64,000 nucleotides of DNA from assembly GCA_022266195.1 (NCBI GenBank), contig WHVY01000002.1:7827001-7891000 (forward strand). Direction: 5' to 3'. Source of the stretch: Tetranychus cinnabarinus (taxonomy: Eukaryota; Arthropoda; Arachnida; Trombidiformes; Tetranychidae). The notes beneath the pieces are model-generated. The model did no database searches, was not told the origin of the DNA, and saw only the letters and a list, made by a program, of their open reading frames with translations. The translations under genes and the position numbers were made by a program. Numbering within the stretch: position 1 is the first letter of the stretch; every line of letters starts with the position of its first letter. Below are positions 17,424 through 28,322 of the stretch, piece by piece.

Positions 17424-18419
17424 GATTCACTAGTTTTAAACTATTTCAATAAAACTTTATTTAAACACACAAATTCAGAAGATTGATTCAGTCTTTCAAA
17501 TCCTGAGTATCAGGTTCTTTGAGGATTACCAAAGTTTCTGCTTAGTCTTAGACTATTGTTAAAGGTGACTTTTATTTTTACTTTACTTAACCAACTCGTG
17601 AGCAAACTGAGCTTACAAGGATTAGTAACCACACGATGACCACAAATGTCTCTTAGTAAGTTGTCAACTGGTTCAACTGGTCAAGACAATAGCTTAGAAT
17701 AGCTAAATGAGAGTAATTAAGCTTAGCTTAGAATGACGAGTTTCTAAACTCTAGCCAGAACAGGCACAAGACTGAGTAATTAAGCTCAATGAGTATAAGG
17801 ACCAAGATGGCACCAAGTTCACTAGCTTTGATCTCGAGTATCATAGAGTTATGAATCAGGCAAACAATTTAGACTTAGTCTAGGCGAGATTATCTGGTTC
17901 ACTATTGAATCTCTTAAAGATGAAATACTATTGAAGTACAACTCAAATGAAGAAGCACAATCAAAGATGAATTCAAAGGATAAGAGCACAATGAATTAAG
18001 GTGAATTAGACTTAGTCTAGGAATAACTGAGAAGAAGGCAAAGGCAAGTTTTAAACTTAGAAATATTTTAATAAAATGAAATTTAAAGAACTGTAATTTT
18101 AAGCATAAGTAAGGCATAAGATTAACATGTAAAGAGTAGGAATATAAGCATGATTAGAATCATAATTGTCTCAGATATTTATACTAAGTATAACGGAAGG
18201 AAACTAGGAAAATCTTAGGAAAAGGAAATAAACTGAATAGTCTCATGAGACTAGATATCTTAGACAAAGTTTGAGAAAAACAGAAAAACAAAAAATGAAA
18301 ATATGTGTATCCTTTGGGATTACAATAAGAGTACAAAAAATAAAGATAACCAAAGCAATAGATTGCTGTCATTGGATGAAAGAGTTGAATGATTAAATTG
18401 GGTTTTGGGTAACCCTTCA
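17395..18419 (-). repeat. 5' LTR of the 11.3-kb retrotransposon
   Basis: The right copy of the LTR, 1025 bp, is almost identical to 7145-8174. It must carry the promoter for the element, and it also contains the polyprotein start codon at 17423-17421. The motifs GTCTTAGAC (17545-17553) and AGACTTAGTCT (17871-17881, 18008-18018) are repeated here. Confidence 0.93.
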
Positions 18420-18512
18420 GATCAAATGCCAAAGCATTACTTGGAGCATATTTGGTGTAAACAATTGTAAATAGATGAAACTGCATCATTAAAATTGTTG
18501 AGAAAAACATGA
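18420..18512 (-). pseudogene. TMEM63 exon 7 relic, right of the retrotransposon
   Basis: Antisense sequence encodes the KINFMFFSTILMMQFHLFTI part of TMEM63 exon 7, ending at GATC. It is the continuation of the relic at 6830-7144. It abuts the 3' flank of gene A2. Confidence 0.85.
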
Positions 18513-18588
18513 AATTATATGATAATATAAGCTTAGTGAAGTTAATTTTAATAAAAAAATTTGAGCGGCAAAGTATTGAGTATAATAT

Positions 18589-20012
18589 TTAATTCAGAAT
18601 AATTCTGCATTCATCAATTTTTCGAGCTTTAGTCTGTTTTTTCTTGTTATCAATGAAAGTGACAATAAAGTAATGTTTTTCAGTTAATTTTGGAAATAAT
18701 GAAGCAGTTTTGTTATCAATTTCAAGAACTGTCCATTGTCCTGCAATCCAAAACTCTGTAGGCAATGGAATGACTAATAAAAGGAGATATTTCATGGTTC
18801 TGATGAATTTTTCCATTTCTGCCATTAATTTCGGATAATCCGTTTCCTCCAGAAAAGCTGGACAACTAATTTTCGGGCATCTTTGTGTAAACTCTCTGTA
18901 ACTTATATCATCTACTTCGAAACCGCTGTTTAGATCATTGCAGACAGATTTACAAAATGGTTTGTCTGGACTGTATCGAAAAAATTCAACATATTCCTTG
19001 ACTTGTTCCATGGGCAGTTTATGAGGATAAAAATCAACTGAAAGAGGATCAACTCTGATAGATTTAATAATATTTGATGTAACATTATCAATATCCTTCT
19101 CTATCAATGTCAACATGACGACGTCTGTCTTATCAAATGATGATTTCGATAAACCATAACAGCTTTCCAGTTCCATGCTCATTTTCTTGGTTAATTCGGT
19201 ATTTTCACGATACAAACTTGCTTCACTTGGAAAAGTGCGAATCACCACATCCTCTTCCAAAAGTTTTGAGCCAATTATACTTGGATATCTATAGTAAGTA
19301 GCATTGCTTATGAAGCATCGCGGTGGAGTGACCGCTAGAAGGGAACAATTTTTACATCTTTTATTGTTTAAATGTGAAATGGGAGCATAAGAGTAACATT
19401 TAGCTACCTGAGTGTGGTGATTATTAGTAATAATTTATTACCATAAAGATATTGATAAGATGAAGATAAAGATTAAAATGGACAATGATGTGAAAATGCA
19501 TCATATTTATCAAAATTTTCATCGTCATAATCACCACAATCAGTGTTACTCTTTTGTCCCATAAGGAGGATGTCAAAATGAATTTAGAAAATTGCCCAAA
19601 CTCAGATCACTTTCATAATTTACTAAATTCTAACTTTAAATCATGAAGTTTTTGCGTTCCTCTATCCTCAAATCTCTTGAACGGTAACTTTGACCGAGAA
19701 ATGATTTATATTATTGAAATCAGCAAACAAAAAATACATAATAAAAAATTATTATAAAAGTGATCGGAAAAAACACTTTTGACATCCTCCTTTCACATTG
19801 ATAACATTTACTTATTTTTCAAACTTGTTCATTAGGTTCAAGGTATAAGATTATTTGGATGAAATATTTAAATATCAGATAGACTTACCATGAAATAGTC
19901 TAATAAAATTTCTAAATTTATTCTCATCAGAACCAGATTTTATCTCCTTTATGACCATCAACGAAGAAAATGGAAACAATAGAGAAAAACAAAACAAAAT
20001 TTGAAAATCCAT
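18589..20012 (-). CDS. Secreted protein A2 (family A)
   Basis: Two exons, 20012-19889 and 19334-18589, join in phase 1 to give 289 residues. The signal peptide is identical to that of A1. The segment after the intron (TPPRCFISNATYYRYPSIIG) differs from A1 and adds a cysteine. The family motifs FDKTDVVMLTL, IRVDPLSVDF, CKSVC, CPKISC, ASLFPKLTE and ECRIILN are all present. It differs from A3 by only a few residues, so the A2/B2 and A3/B3 blocks are a recent duplication. It is divergent from B2 over a 342-base spacer. Function is unknown, but secretion is strongly suggested. Confidence 0.8.
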
Positions 20013-20354
20013 TGAATTTGATTGAATTAGGAGTTATATAAGAGCTGAATAGTCAACTAGTGCTTACTTGCTATTAGCTAATGAACATAAAATGAAATTT
20101 TTACATTTATTTTCCGATATTTCCTTCTTTTTGCATTGAGTGTTTCAATAAACTTAAATAACCGGTCAAGTTACTTGTAACTTATCACCAGATCCTCTCG
20201 ATTATCAGATTATTTCCCAAAAACCATTTTGGCTAAAATATGGAGACTTTTATGTGTTGGCCTTTTATCCCGGACTTGGGCTCAATAAAAACAAATTGTA
20301 TTTTGTTTATTTGTTTTTTGTTTCAAACTCTGTAACTTGAAATCGTAAGTGCCA
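20013..20354. promoter_or_regulatory. Bidirectional promoter of A2/B2
   Basis: The 342 bases between start codons repeat the conserved ACCGGTCAAGTTAC...GTAACTT block at about 20158-20184. An AT-rich pyrimidine stretch (TTTCCGATATTTCCTTC) on the A side is also shared with pairs 1 and 4. Confidence 0.6.
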
Positions 20355-21092
20355 ATGGAGTCAAAATTTTGTTTTATTCAATTTATCGTTTTGTCTTTGA
20401 TTCATTTAATATCGAGTCAATGTGAAAATATAATGGATGAACCTGCTACAGCTTATGTCAATTATTATATGAATATCAAAACCAGTGTTGACTTGCAATC
20501 TATGGCTCGTGAAGACACAGTGCAAGACCAACCATGGGGACTATGGAGGAATGATAGTATCCTTCGTCAACGATACTGTGAATTGTGCAAAGTGCGATTC
20601 GATTCCAATGACAATATTTATCTCTATTTATTCAAGAATGAAACAAGCACTTTGCATGGACCAATAAGGATCGATTCGAAACACATTGACCTAGACATGA
20701 AATTCAATCTAACCAAAGAGGCCAGAGATAATTACTCAGACAAGGAGTTTCAACTCAATCTTATAAGAGCTGCTCGTTGTCTTTTGATGAATGGGGCTTA
20801 TAAACTCTCTGAGGAAGGCTCTTTAATACCGCAATTGGCTATAAATCTTGAGCTGGATCCTGAAACTGCTTCACTTTTCCCGACAATCGAAAAAGATGAT
20901 TACTTCATAATTAATATTGTAAATTTTGTCGATAGAATCTCAATTTACCCTGAGAAAACTACAAATTTAGAAGCCTCAAGTGAATTAGATGACGGAACAT
21001 TTGTTCTGTACCCAGGTCCAATCAACTGGGTTGTGGCCTCCCATTTAATTTCAAATTATACAATTTTATCAACAACACACAACGAAGTTTAA
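20355..21092 (+). CDS. Secreted protein B2 (family B)
   Basis: A single-exon gene of 245 residues, starting at the ATG aligned with B1. It has a signal peptide, then YVNYYMNIKTSVDLQS, PWGLWRNDS, the CELCKVRFDSNDN motif, IRIDSKHIDLDMKF, and LELDPETASLFPTIE near the end. Relative to B1 it lacks four residues after KYSD/NYSD (the NIFYMEF segment) and has a different C-terminal insert (ASSELDDGTFVL). It is almost identical to B3. It lies upstream of intact TMEM63 in the same orientation, which fits the ancestral gene order A-B-TMEM63. Confidence 0.82.
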   Translation: MESKFCFIQFIVLSLIHLISSQCENIMDEPATAYVNYYMNIKTSVDLQSMAREDTVQDQPWGLWRNDSILRQRYCELCKVRFDSNDNIYLYLFKNETSTLHGPIRIDSKHIDLDMKFNLTKEARDNYSDKEFQLNLIRAARCLLMNGAYKLSEEGSLIPQLAINLELDPETASLFPTIEKDDYFIINIVNFVDRISIYPEKTTNLEASSELDDGTFVLYPGPINWVVASHLISNYTILSTTHNEV

Positions 21093-21857
21093 AATAAAAT
21101 TAAAATTCGATCAGTTACATTAAAGATAGTTCTAATAGTTCAATATACCTTCTAATTTTATGTAAAACAGATTAGCTCAATTTTCAGCCAAACCGATTGA
21201 CAATTAAACTTGATCTGCTTTACAGCAAACAGAAAATGTCATTTATCAAGATATAATAATTTATTTTCTGGTTGACCATCGAAAGTTAGATTGTTGAAAT
21301 GAGTTTCGTGAAAAATCTGCTTTCATAGCTGAAGAAAAGACGATCGAGTTTTCAACTTCAAAATCGATTTTCTCGAAAAATATTGATGAGATAAATCTTT
21401 GAATCGCACGAATGGACTCAGTTTTTATGTCTCTACAAACTATCAAAGTCTAAATTTGAAAGAAATTTATTTTTACCGGTTTTTGACCATTCGTTTCAAT
21501 TTGTGAATAAATGTGACAATTGTGTTGAATGTGTTTTTAGTAACGACAGAAAATTCATTCGGTTATTCTTTTGATAATCAATTCAATTTAATCTGAAACC
21601 TTTAATTTTAACCAAACAAATAAATTAAAGTCATTAAAATTGTCATTTTTAAATTTCGCAAACTAATTTTGTCAAATTTTGATTGGTCGAAAGGATTGTT
21701 GTGTTTCAATATTTTTCGCGGGGCTCTTGTACTGATTTGTATAATCCAACAAAATGAAAACACAGTCACTTCAACTATTGTTGATTTTGGCTTGTCAACC
21801 TCAACTCAAATTTAATACTGTCGAGTAATCGAGTAGTCGGTGTAAAATAGAGTTATA
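21093..21857. other. Spacer between B2 and TMEM63
   Basis: No coding region was supported. It should include the TMEM63 promoter and 5' UTR. Short stretches here (for example around 21180-21500) resemble the spacer near 50070-50830, another sign of shared ancestry of the blocks. Confidence 0.4.
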
Positions 21858-24800
21858 ATGTCCACGAATATTGGTCAACAAAGTAAATCTAGTTTCTCAT
21901 GTGGTCTAGTTACTCAACGAGACTCTCGCGATTTGACTGCTATTATAATTGTTCTAGTCTCGGATGCTCTTGCCTTTGGTGTAAGTTGAATCGACCAAAA
22001 ACTGGTTAATAAATACATTTCTCATAAAAGGTTAATTAAATTCTTTTCTCTAACAATTAGATAATGATGATTGTCACTAAACTATTGACTAATAGTGCCG
22101 TTAAAAAGTACAAAAAAGGGATCAAACGAAATGAAAGGTAAGTTTAGTTGCTTCATGCTTACTCTATATGCAATGAATCTCTTTTCTTATTTATTTTGTT
22201 CAATGCAAATATTATTAGTTGGATAGTATTTACATTTTGTGAAAGACCAAGAATAATTCAACATAATATAGTTCCAATGTCCACAATTCATCACTCACAT
22301 CCATTGGGCTCAGTAAGTCCTCATTACTCATTTGGTGGCCATACATCACCTGAACCGTCGCTTCACAGTGCTGAAGCAACATTAGCAAATGAAATCAAAT
22401 CCACGGATAAATCAAAATCTGTAGCATTCAATGAAGTTGAAATTGTAGATTGTTTACATGTAAGTATCGCTTCATCAATGACCCTTTTTTAATCGCAAAA
22501 GTCATCACTTAATTATCTTCATTTGAGACAGGGTCGTGCAAGTTCCGAGTCGGATAAAAAAGAAACTCATCTAGGAGGATTTTTTTCAATCTCAGATGAA
22601 GCCATTCTCGAGAGACGTGGCGTTGACGCTTTGAATTATCTCTTATTTTTGCGACATCTCATCTTTTTTCTGGCCATCATATCGGTACTTTGTATTTTCA
22701 TCATTTTACCTATCAATTTAATGGGAAATTATGTTAGAGGTAAAAGTTTATTTTCTCGATTAACCATTGAAAATGTTCCACCTGGCTCTGAATATCTTTG
22801 GACTCATATTGCTGTGGCTAATCTATTTTTACCTATTGGGATATTTTTTTTACTCCACAATCACGCATCAACCAGATTGAATAAGGATCGATTTGCTACG
22901 AGGACCTTATTTATTCGTAAAACTGTCAACAAAAAAGGTGCTTTAGCCAGAGAGGATATTGCTGCTTTAATCCAAGAAATAACTACAAATGAACTAGTTA
23001 TCGAAGGAATTCAGTTTGTCTATGACGTTCGTGGTATGAAACAGTTCAAAGATGATTTTGTGCTCTATTTCAACGCTGAAAAATTCTGTCTCGACTACTT
23101 GGATGAATATGATGAATCTTTCGAGTTGAGACCTTACAGATACGGCCAATGGCTAGGCTTACTGGGTTTAGGTTTATTTTTTCCCAAAACATTTGGTTTG
23201 ACTTATTATCGAACCAAAAAATGGGAAGCTGTCAGAAACTTGCTCCGCGAATACACCAAAACAATGGGAAATGCACAAGGTAAATATGATTTTCATCGAT
23301 AGATAATCCATTTATTATGTCATGTTTTCACAATTTACTTTTTCATTCCAGGAGCTTTTTTCATCACTTTTCGAACTGAGTCGATGGCTCGTAGTGTTTA
23401 TCAACAAATTAACACAACCTCATGCATTCTTCAATACTTTCCAAATAATTCATTTTGTAACTCTCAGGAACGCAATGAGGCTGAATCATGGCAAGCATCA
23501 TTTGCTCCTGATCCAACCGACATAAACTGGGATGCCTTGGTTATCAATAAAAAAGGAATGTGGTTCCGAACGTTTGGAGTTAACTTTTTACTTTTCATCA
23601 TCTTCTTCTTCTGCACCACACCATCATTCATTTTACCATACATTTCCAATTTTCCTGCCAATTCTGCCTTCTTTGAGCTCCAGAAAAAGTATGAACATGA
23701 ATTGAAACCCATTTCATTTCTAGCTCAATTCTTGAAACCTTTGGTTCTTCTACTCGTGGCCTCTATATTGCCTAGCGTTGTCTATTATTTTTCATCTCTT
23801 GTTCCTGATCCACTGAAATCTGAACAGACACATGGAGTTATGTGGAGAGTTTATTGTTTTATGATTCTTATGATTATAATAATCCCTTCACTTGGACAAT
23901 CTAGGTAAAGCTGTCGTGTAAAAATTAAATTTATTCATGTAAATCTAATCATAATTTTATCATATTTTTTTGAATAGTTTCCACGAAGTTGTTCGAAGTA
24001 TTGTGAGTAAACAAACCTTCCAATGGTATTGTATATTCCATTCATATGAATATTCATTTTTTGTTATATACGTTATTCAATCAGCTTTTATTGGAAATGG
24101 ACTGGAATTATTGAAAATATCAAGAATATTCACTTACTTTTATCATTTGATTTTTAAAATATCAAATGATGCTGAGCGTGATCATGTAATCAACCAAATT
24201 GATCTTGAGTTTAATCTAGGATTGAAATATTCTCGATCGCTTTTCATGTTGACCATGATATTGCTATACAGTATATCATGTCCCATAATAACAATTTGCG
24301 GTAATTTATTTCGATTCAATTACTTTAATCAAATTTATTTATTCATTATTCTTCTTGTTTCCTCCTATTTTTAGGCCTAATATTTATCATCATTAAATAT
24401 TTCGTGGATCGCCATATTCTTTATCATTCGGCATATCCAAGCCAAGTTTCAAATAAAACTTACCGAAAGATTAATTTCATGTTTTTCTCAACAATTCTAA
24501 TGATGCAGTTTCATCTATTTACAATTGTTTACACCAAATATGCTCCAAGTAATGCTTTGGCATTTGATCTTATCCTTCTACTGTTATCAATAATGTTTCT
24601 TCCATGTCTAACTTACGTTATCCAATCCTCTAGAACCTCTGAATTCATGAGAGTAAGTTTTTCACCATTATCATATTTCCACTAATCGATTAAATCAAAC
24701 TATTTTTACTAATTTTCCTAATTTTTTCAGAATTCAAAAGGCAAAAAAGGATCAAAGAATAATTCGGAAAGTAATCCAAATTGGTGCTGCTGTGCTTATT

Positions 24801-24895
24801 TACCTGATATTATCAAGCAGATGGGTAAATCAAAAATCAGACCTAAAGCTAGCCCAAGTAAAAGTGAAACAACAAGCGTAGATACTTTGAGTTGA
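21858..24895 (+). CDS. TMEM63 (OSCA/TMEM63 mechanosensitive cation channel), complete
   Basis: Eight exons, 21858-21980, 22061-22137, 22219-22459, 22532-23279, 23352-23904, 23978-24300, 24375-24652 and 24731-24895, join in frame with GT/AG borders to give 835 residues, close to the usual family length. The family includes stretch- and osmotically gated cation channels of plasma and organelle membranes. Recognisable parts are RRGVDALNYLLFLRHLIFF before a first hydrophobic helix, FATRTLFIRK, and the cytosolic region followed by SWQASFAPDP-x-DINW. A run of hydrophobic helices follows, including YVIQSAFIGNGLELL and YSISCPIITICG. Near the end FVDRHILYHSAYPS leads to the last membrane segments. The short C-terminal exon is Lys/Ser-rich. 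This is the only intact copy in the window; many pieces of it recur as relics. Exon 1 is supported by its splice site and a hydrophobic stretch, but is the least certain part. Confidence 0.92.
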
Positions 24896-25120
24896 TGAAA
24901 GTATATTTTATACTAAATACAACTAATTAACGTGTAATATATAAAATATGAACTATTTCGTGAAAAATTTAAACTATGACCAAATGGATGTTAATCATGT
25001 TGAAATTCACCTAAAAATAAAAAGCTTTTATTCCAATGAACTCAATTGATTTTTTTTAATATCAACGAATGCTTTATAACGACAATCACCAGCAATCTTC
25101 ACTATTCCAAATCAATTCTA

Positions 25121-25260
25121 TGATCCGGTCAGCTTAAAGTCAAAAATTGAAATATTCCCGACCAATCTGTCTCCATTTGATGTTTTCGAAACCACAGAAA
25201 TTTCACGTTTTATCGTATTTGTATGACAATACGATAAAACAGAACGGGACGTCCTAGTCG
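25121..25260 (-). pseudogene. AKR relic downstream of TMEM63
   Basis: The sequence matches the intact aldo-keto reductase near 54337-54500 in the same orientation relative to TMEM63. Internal pieces are deleted and the stop region is missing. It covers only C-terminal codons (the LTGPE and SNKDRLVEN area). TMEM63 3' flanking DNA (24896-25110) is also shared with the AKR flank near 53960-54180, so AKR lay tail to tail with TMEM63 in the ancestral order. Confidence 0.75.
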
Positions 25261-25599
25261 GGACAGTAGGTGCGATGTTAGCGTAATATTTATATATTTT
25301 ATTTGTTTTGTTTTTGTATTTAAAAAGATAATAATAAACTAGAGGTTTCAGCGATCATGACTTATCAAAATTTCTATCAAGTACAATAAATTCAATCCAC
25401 ATTTAAAGACTCATCAGATTCTTAATGAAAAAATTATCGTCAATGAGAAAAAATAAAAATAAAATGAAATCTAGTTCTACAGCTGAACAAAATTAAATCT
25501 AAAAGCCATGTTATTCAGTATGCTTAATTGTATTGTATGAATTATGAATAGAATTGACTGGTTTCGCGGCTTGTTTTCAATTAGATAAAAATGTAAATA

Positions 25600-25850
25600 C
25601 AGTATTTCCTTGAGTTTTTTGCTTTTTTGTTACACTGCCATCTATGGGAATTACAGGGGGAAATAAGTAAATTTACAGTTTAAACAGTCAATACAGTCTA
25701 GTGATTTCCCTTTAGCCTTTCAACCCTTCCCCCTTCAGGGGGGAGTCATTAGAGTGGACTCATTGTTTAAGCTGTAAATTTACTTGTTTCCCCCTGTAGT
25801 TCACATAGATGGCAGTGTAACAAAAAAGCAAAAAACTCAAGGAAATACTG
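25600..25850. mobile_element. MITE 1 (Tc1/mariner-like, TA target)
   Basis: A 251-bp non-coding element. Its ends are inverted repeats of about 50 bp, starting CAGTATTTCCTTGAGTTT and ending with the complement, flanked by TA on both sides (25598-25599, 25851-25852). The arms continue into a second inverted segment (TAAATTTAC...GTAAATTTA). Ends of the CAGT...ACTG type with a TA target suggest Tc1/mariner-type mobilisation. Confidence 0.8.
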
Positions 25851-26033
25851 TATTCAATATTTCTTATGAAAATGCTATTTTATTATATGCGCAAATATTC
25901 AGAGTTGGAAAGATTGGATCCTTTGGAAAGAAAAGACCACCAATCTCAACAGACGACTGATTTGTCTGTTGACGCTTTAGGTTTTAGCCGCAAAGGCAGC
26001 ATGTTTCATTAATTTGTGTTTGATATAATTTTC

Positions 26034-26531
26034 AAATTTCGTTGTGTGTTGGTGATAAAATTATATAATTAAAATTTAATGAGAGGCCACAATTCAGTTG
26101 ATCGAACCTGGTTCTCAATGAGTCATCATAGTAGCTAACTCACCACCAAGCTCGCGCTAAAATTTTGATTCTATCGGCAAAATTTATAATACTCATTATG
26201 AAATAATCGTCTTTTTCGATTGTCGGGAAAAGTGAAGCAGTTTTAGGATCCAGCTCAAGATTAATATTCAAATGAGGTATCGAATCAAATTCATCAGAGA
26301 CTATATAAGCCTTAAACATCAAAAGGCATCGAGCATATTTCATAAGGTTAAGTTGAGATTCCGTAGGATAAGTGTTATCTGTAAAAGTGCAGCAAGGTTT
26401 TGATATTCATGTAATAATTAACATGAGATGTAGCAGGTTCAAAATGTTTTTCATCCAAGCATTGACTTGATATTGAATGACTCATAAATAAAACGATAAA
26501 TTGAATAAATTAAAATCTTGACTCAATTGGC
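26034..26531 (-). pseudogene. Broken family B gene (B5)
   Basis: The minus strand matches B4, but the start codon is changed (ATG to ATT after GTGCCA). About 190 bases are deleted between the NIKT and YPTESQLNL codons, and the C-terminal part is altered. The LNINLELDPKTASLFPTIE core is still readable. No A partner is attached on its right side; the neighbour is a truncated TMEM63. Confidence 0.8.
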
Positions 26532-26925
26532 ACTTTTGGTTTTATTTATAAGTAAACTACAGAGATTGAAACTGCAAAACGATTAGCTAATAGCCTTTCA
26601 TCAAGTCCAACGCTGTATGTGGGAACAGCAATGAGAGCAATCGTCCATATTTCTCAAATTATGGTGAATGGAATGCATCTAAATGTTATGGGTTTACATA
26701 ATATGTATTGTTATTAATTTGCTATTCAGACTGTAATGAGAGCTATAGATAAGAGAGATAAGAAAGTTAAAAGACGCAGGAAAAGAAGGAGTTAGCAGAG
26801 AAAAAGAGATGAAAAAATTTCAAAAATTAAAAGGATTGCTAGTGGCGCCGTCGCGTTCTGCTCCTTTTCTCATCTAAAAAGATGGTTAACATTGCGTGCT
26901 ACCTCTATATACTCTTTGAGTCAGA
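26532..26925. other. Spacer, no gene seen
   Basis: AT-rich sequence between the B5 start and a TMEM63 copy. Around 26790-26880 it resembles the sequence flanking the 12.1-kb retroelement at 45040-45130 (TGGCGCCGTCGCGTT-like), so both are parts of a dispersed repeat. Confidence 0.35.
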
Positions 26926-27982
26926 CATCACATGAACCGTCGCTTCACAGTGTTGAAGCAACATTAGCAAATGAAATCAAAACCACGAATGAATCAAAAT
27001 CTGTAGCATTCAATGAAGTTAAAATTGTAGATTGTTTACATATAAGAATCGCTTCATCAATCACCCTTTTTTAATCAAAAACTTAATTATCTTAATTTGA
27101 GACAGGGTCGTGCAAGTTCCGAGTCGGATAAAAAAGAAACTCATTTAGGAGGATTTTTTTCAATCTCAGATGAAGCCATTCTCGAGAGACGTGGCGTTGA
27201 CGCTTTGAATTATCTCTTATTTTTGCGACATCTCATCTTTTTTCTGGCCATCATATCGGTACTTTGTATTTTCATCATTTTACCTATCAATTTAATGGGA
27301 AATTATGTTAGAGGTAAAAGTTTATTTTCTCGATTAACCATTAAAAACTCATGGATTCATATCGCTATGGCTAATCTATTTTTACCCATTGCTTTATTTT
27401 TTTACTCCACAATCACGCATCAACCAGAATGAATAAGGATCGATTTGCTACGAGAACCTTATTTATTCGCAAAACTGTCAACAAAAAAGGTGCTTCAGCC
27501 AGAGAGGACATTGCTACTTTTATCCCAGAAATAGCTACAAATGAACTAGTTATCGAAAGAATTCAGTTTGTCTATGACGTTCGTGGTATGAAAGAGTTCA
27601 AAGATGATTTTGTGCTTAATTTCAACGCTTAAAGATTATGTCTCGGCTACTTGATGAATATGATTAATCGTTCGGGTTGGGACATTACAAATTCGGCTAA
27701 TGGCTAGGCTTACTGGGTTTGGGCTTATTTTTCCCAAAACATTTGGTTTGACTTATTATCGGACTAAAAAATGGGAAGCTGTCAGAAACGTCAACTTTCA
27801 GTATTTATATTTTCATTTCAGGAGCTTTTTTCATTAATTTCCGAACTGAATCAATGGCTCGTAGTGTTTACCAAAAAATAACCCAACCTCATGCATTCTT
27901 CAATACTTTTCAAATGATGAATTTTGTAACTCTCACGAACGCAATGAGGCTTAATCATCTGCTCCTGATCCAACGGACATAA
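26926..27982 (+). pseudogene. TMEM63 partial duplicate, exons 3-5, broken
   Basis: The match starts inside exon 3, includes most of exon 4 and runs into exon 5. The exon 3 donor is lost (GTAAGT to ATAAGA near 27041). Exon 4 has a deletion around 27345, frameshifts and an in-frame TAA near 27631. The intron before exon 5 is changed and exon 5 ends abruptly. Neither the 5' exons nor the later membrane exons are present, so this is non-functional. Confidence 0.9.
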
Positions 27983-28052
27983 TGATTTATCAAAAAATAG
28001 CAATAAAAAACAGTAAAGTAGTTAATCAAAATTATTAACAACAATAAATAGG

Positions 28053-28127
28053 TAAGATCAAATGCCAAAGCATTACTTGGAGCATATTTGGTGTAAACAA
28101 TTGTAAATAGATGAAACTGCATCATTA
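28053..28127 (-). pseudogene. TMEM63 exon 7 fragment beside A3
   Basis: The same antisense piece of exon 7 lies at 18420-18495, here without the retrotransposon. It sits between the TMEM63 duplicate and gene A3, showing that the block boundary is shared by A1, A2 and A3. Confidence 0.8.
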
Positions 28128-28322
28128 AACAAGCTGAGCTTCGATCGTAAATTTCTTTTCACCGAATACAATAAATCCAATCCACATTTAAAGACTCAAA
28201 TGTTGTCTAATCTTATAATTAAAATCTTATATAATGGTTCAAGCTAAATGAAGTTAATTTTAATAATGTATGATTGTAATAAAAAAGTTTAGCGAAAAAT
28301 TAGCGAGCATAATGAATTGAGT

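Larger units (their letters stand above)
7145..18419 (-). mobile_element. Young Ty3/gypsy-type LTR retrotransposon with captured C-terminal module
   Basis: The full-length element is 11,275 bp in minus orientation. Its LTRs of 1030 and 1025 bp start TGAAAGG and end CCTTCA, and they differ by one substitution (GAGTAAAC versus GAGCAAAC) and a 5-base insertion in those parts I compared. A GATC target duplication flanks it (7141-7144 and 18420-18423), and the flanks rejoin a TMEM63 exon 7 relic. One uninterrupted ORF (8220-17423) encodes gag, protease, reverse transcriptase, RNase H and integrase, in the order typical of Ty3/gypsy. A further 959 residues follow with zinc-binding and exonuclease-like domains. 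Near-identical LTRs and the open frame point to recent and possibly continuing activity. Confidence 0.95.

Noticed and set aside
22148..22218. ATG-initiated start for TMEM63 at 22148
   Set aside because: This lies in an intron; the acceptor at 22217-22218 joins to upstream exons in phase.
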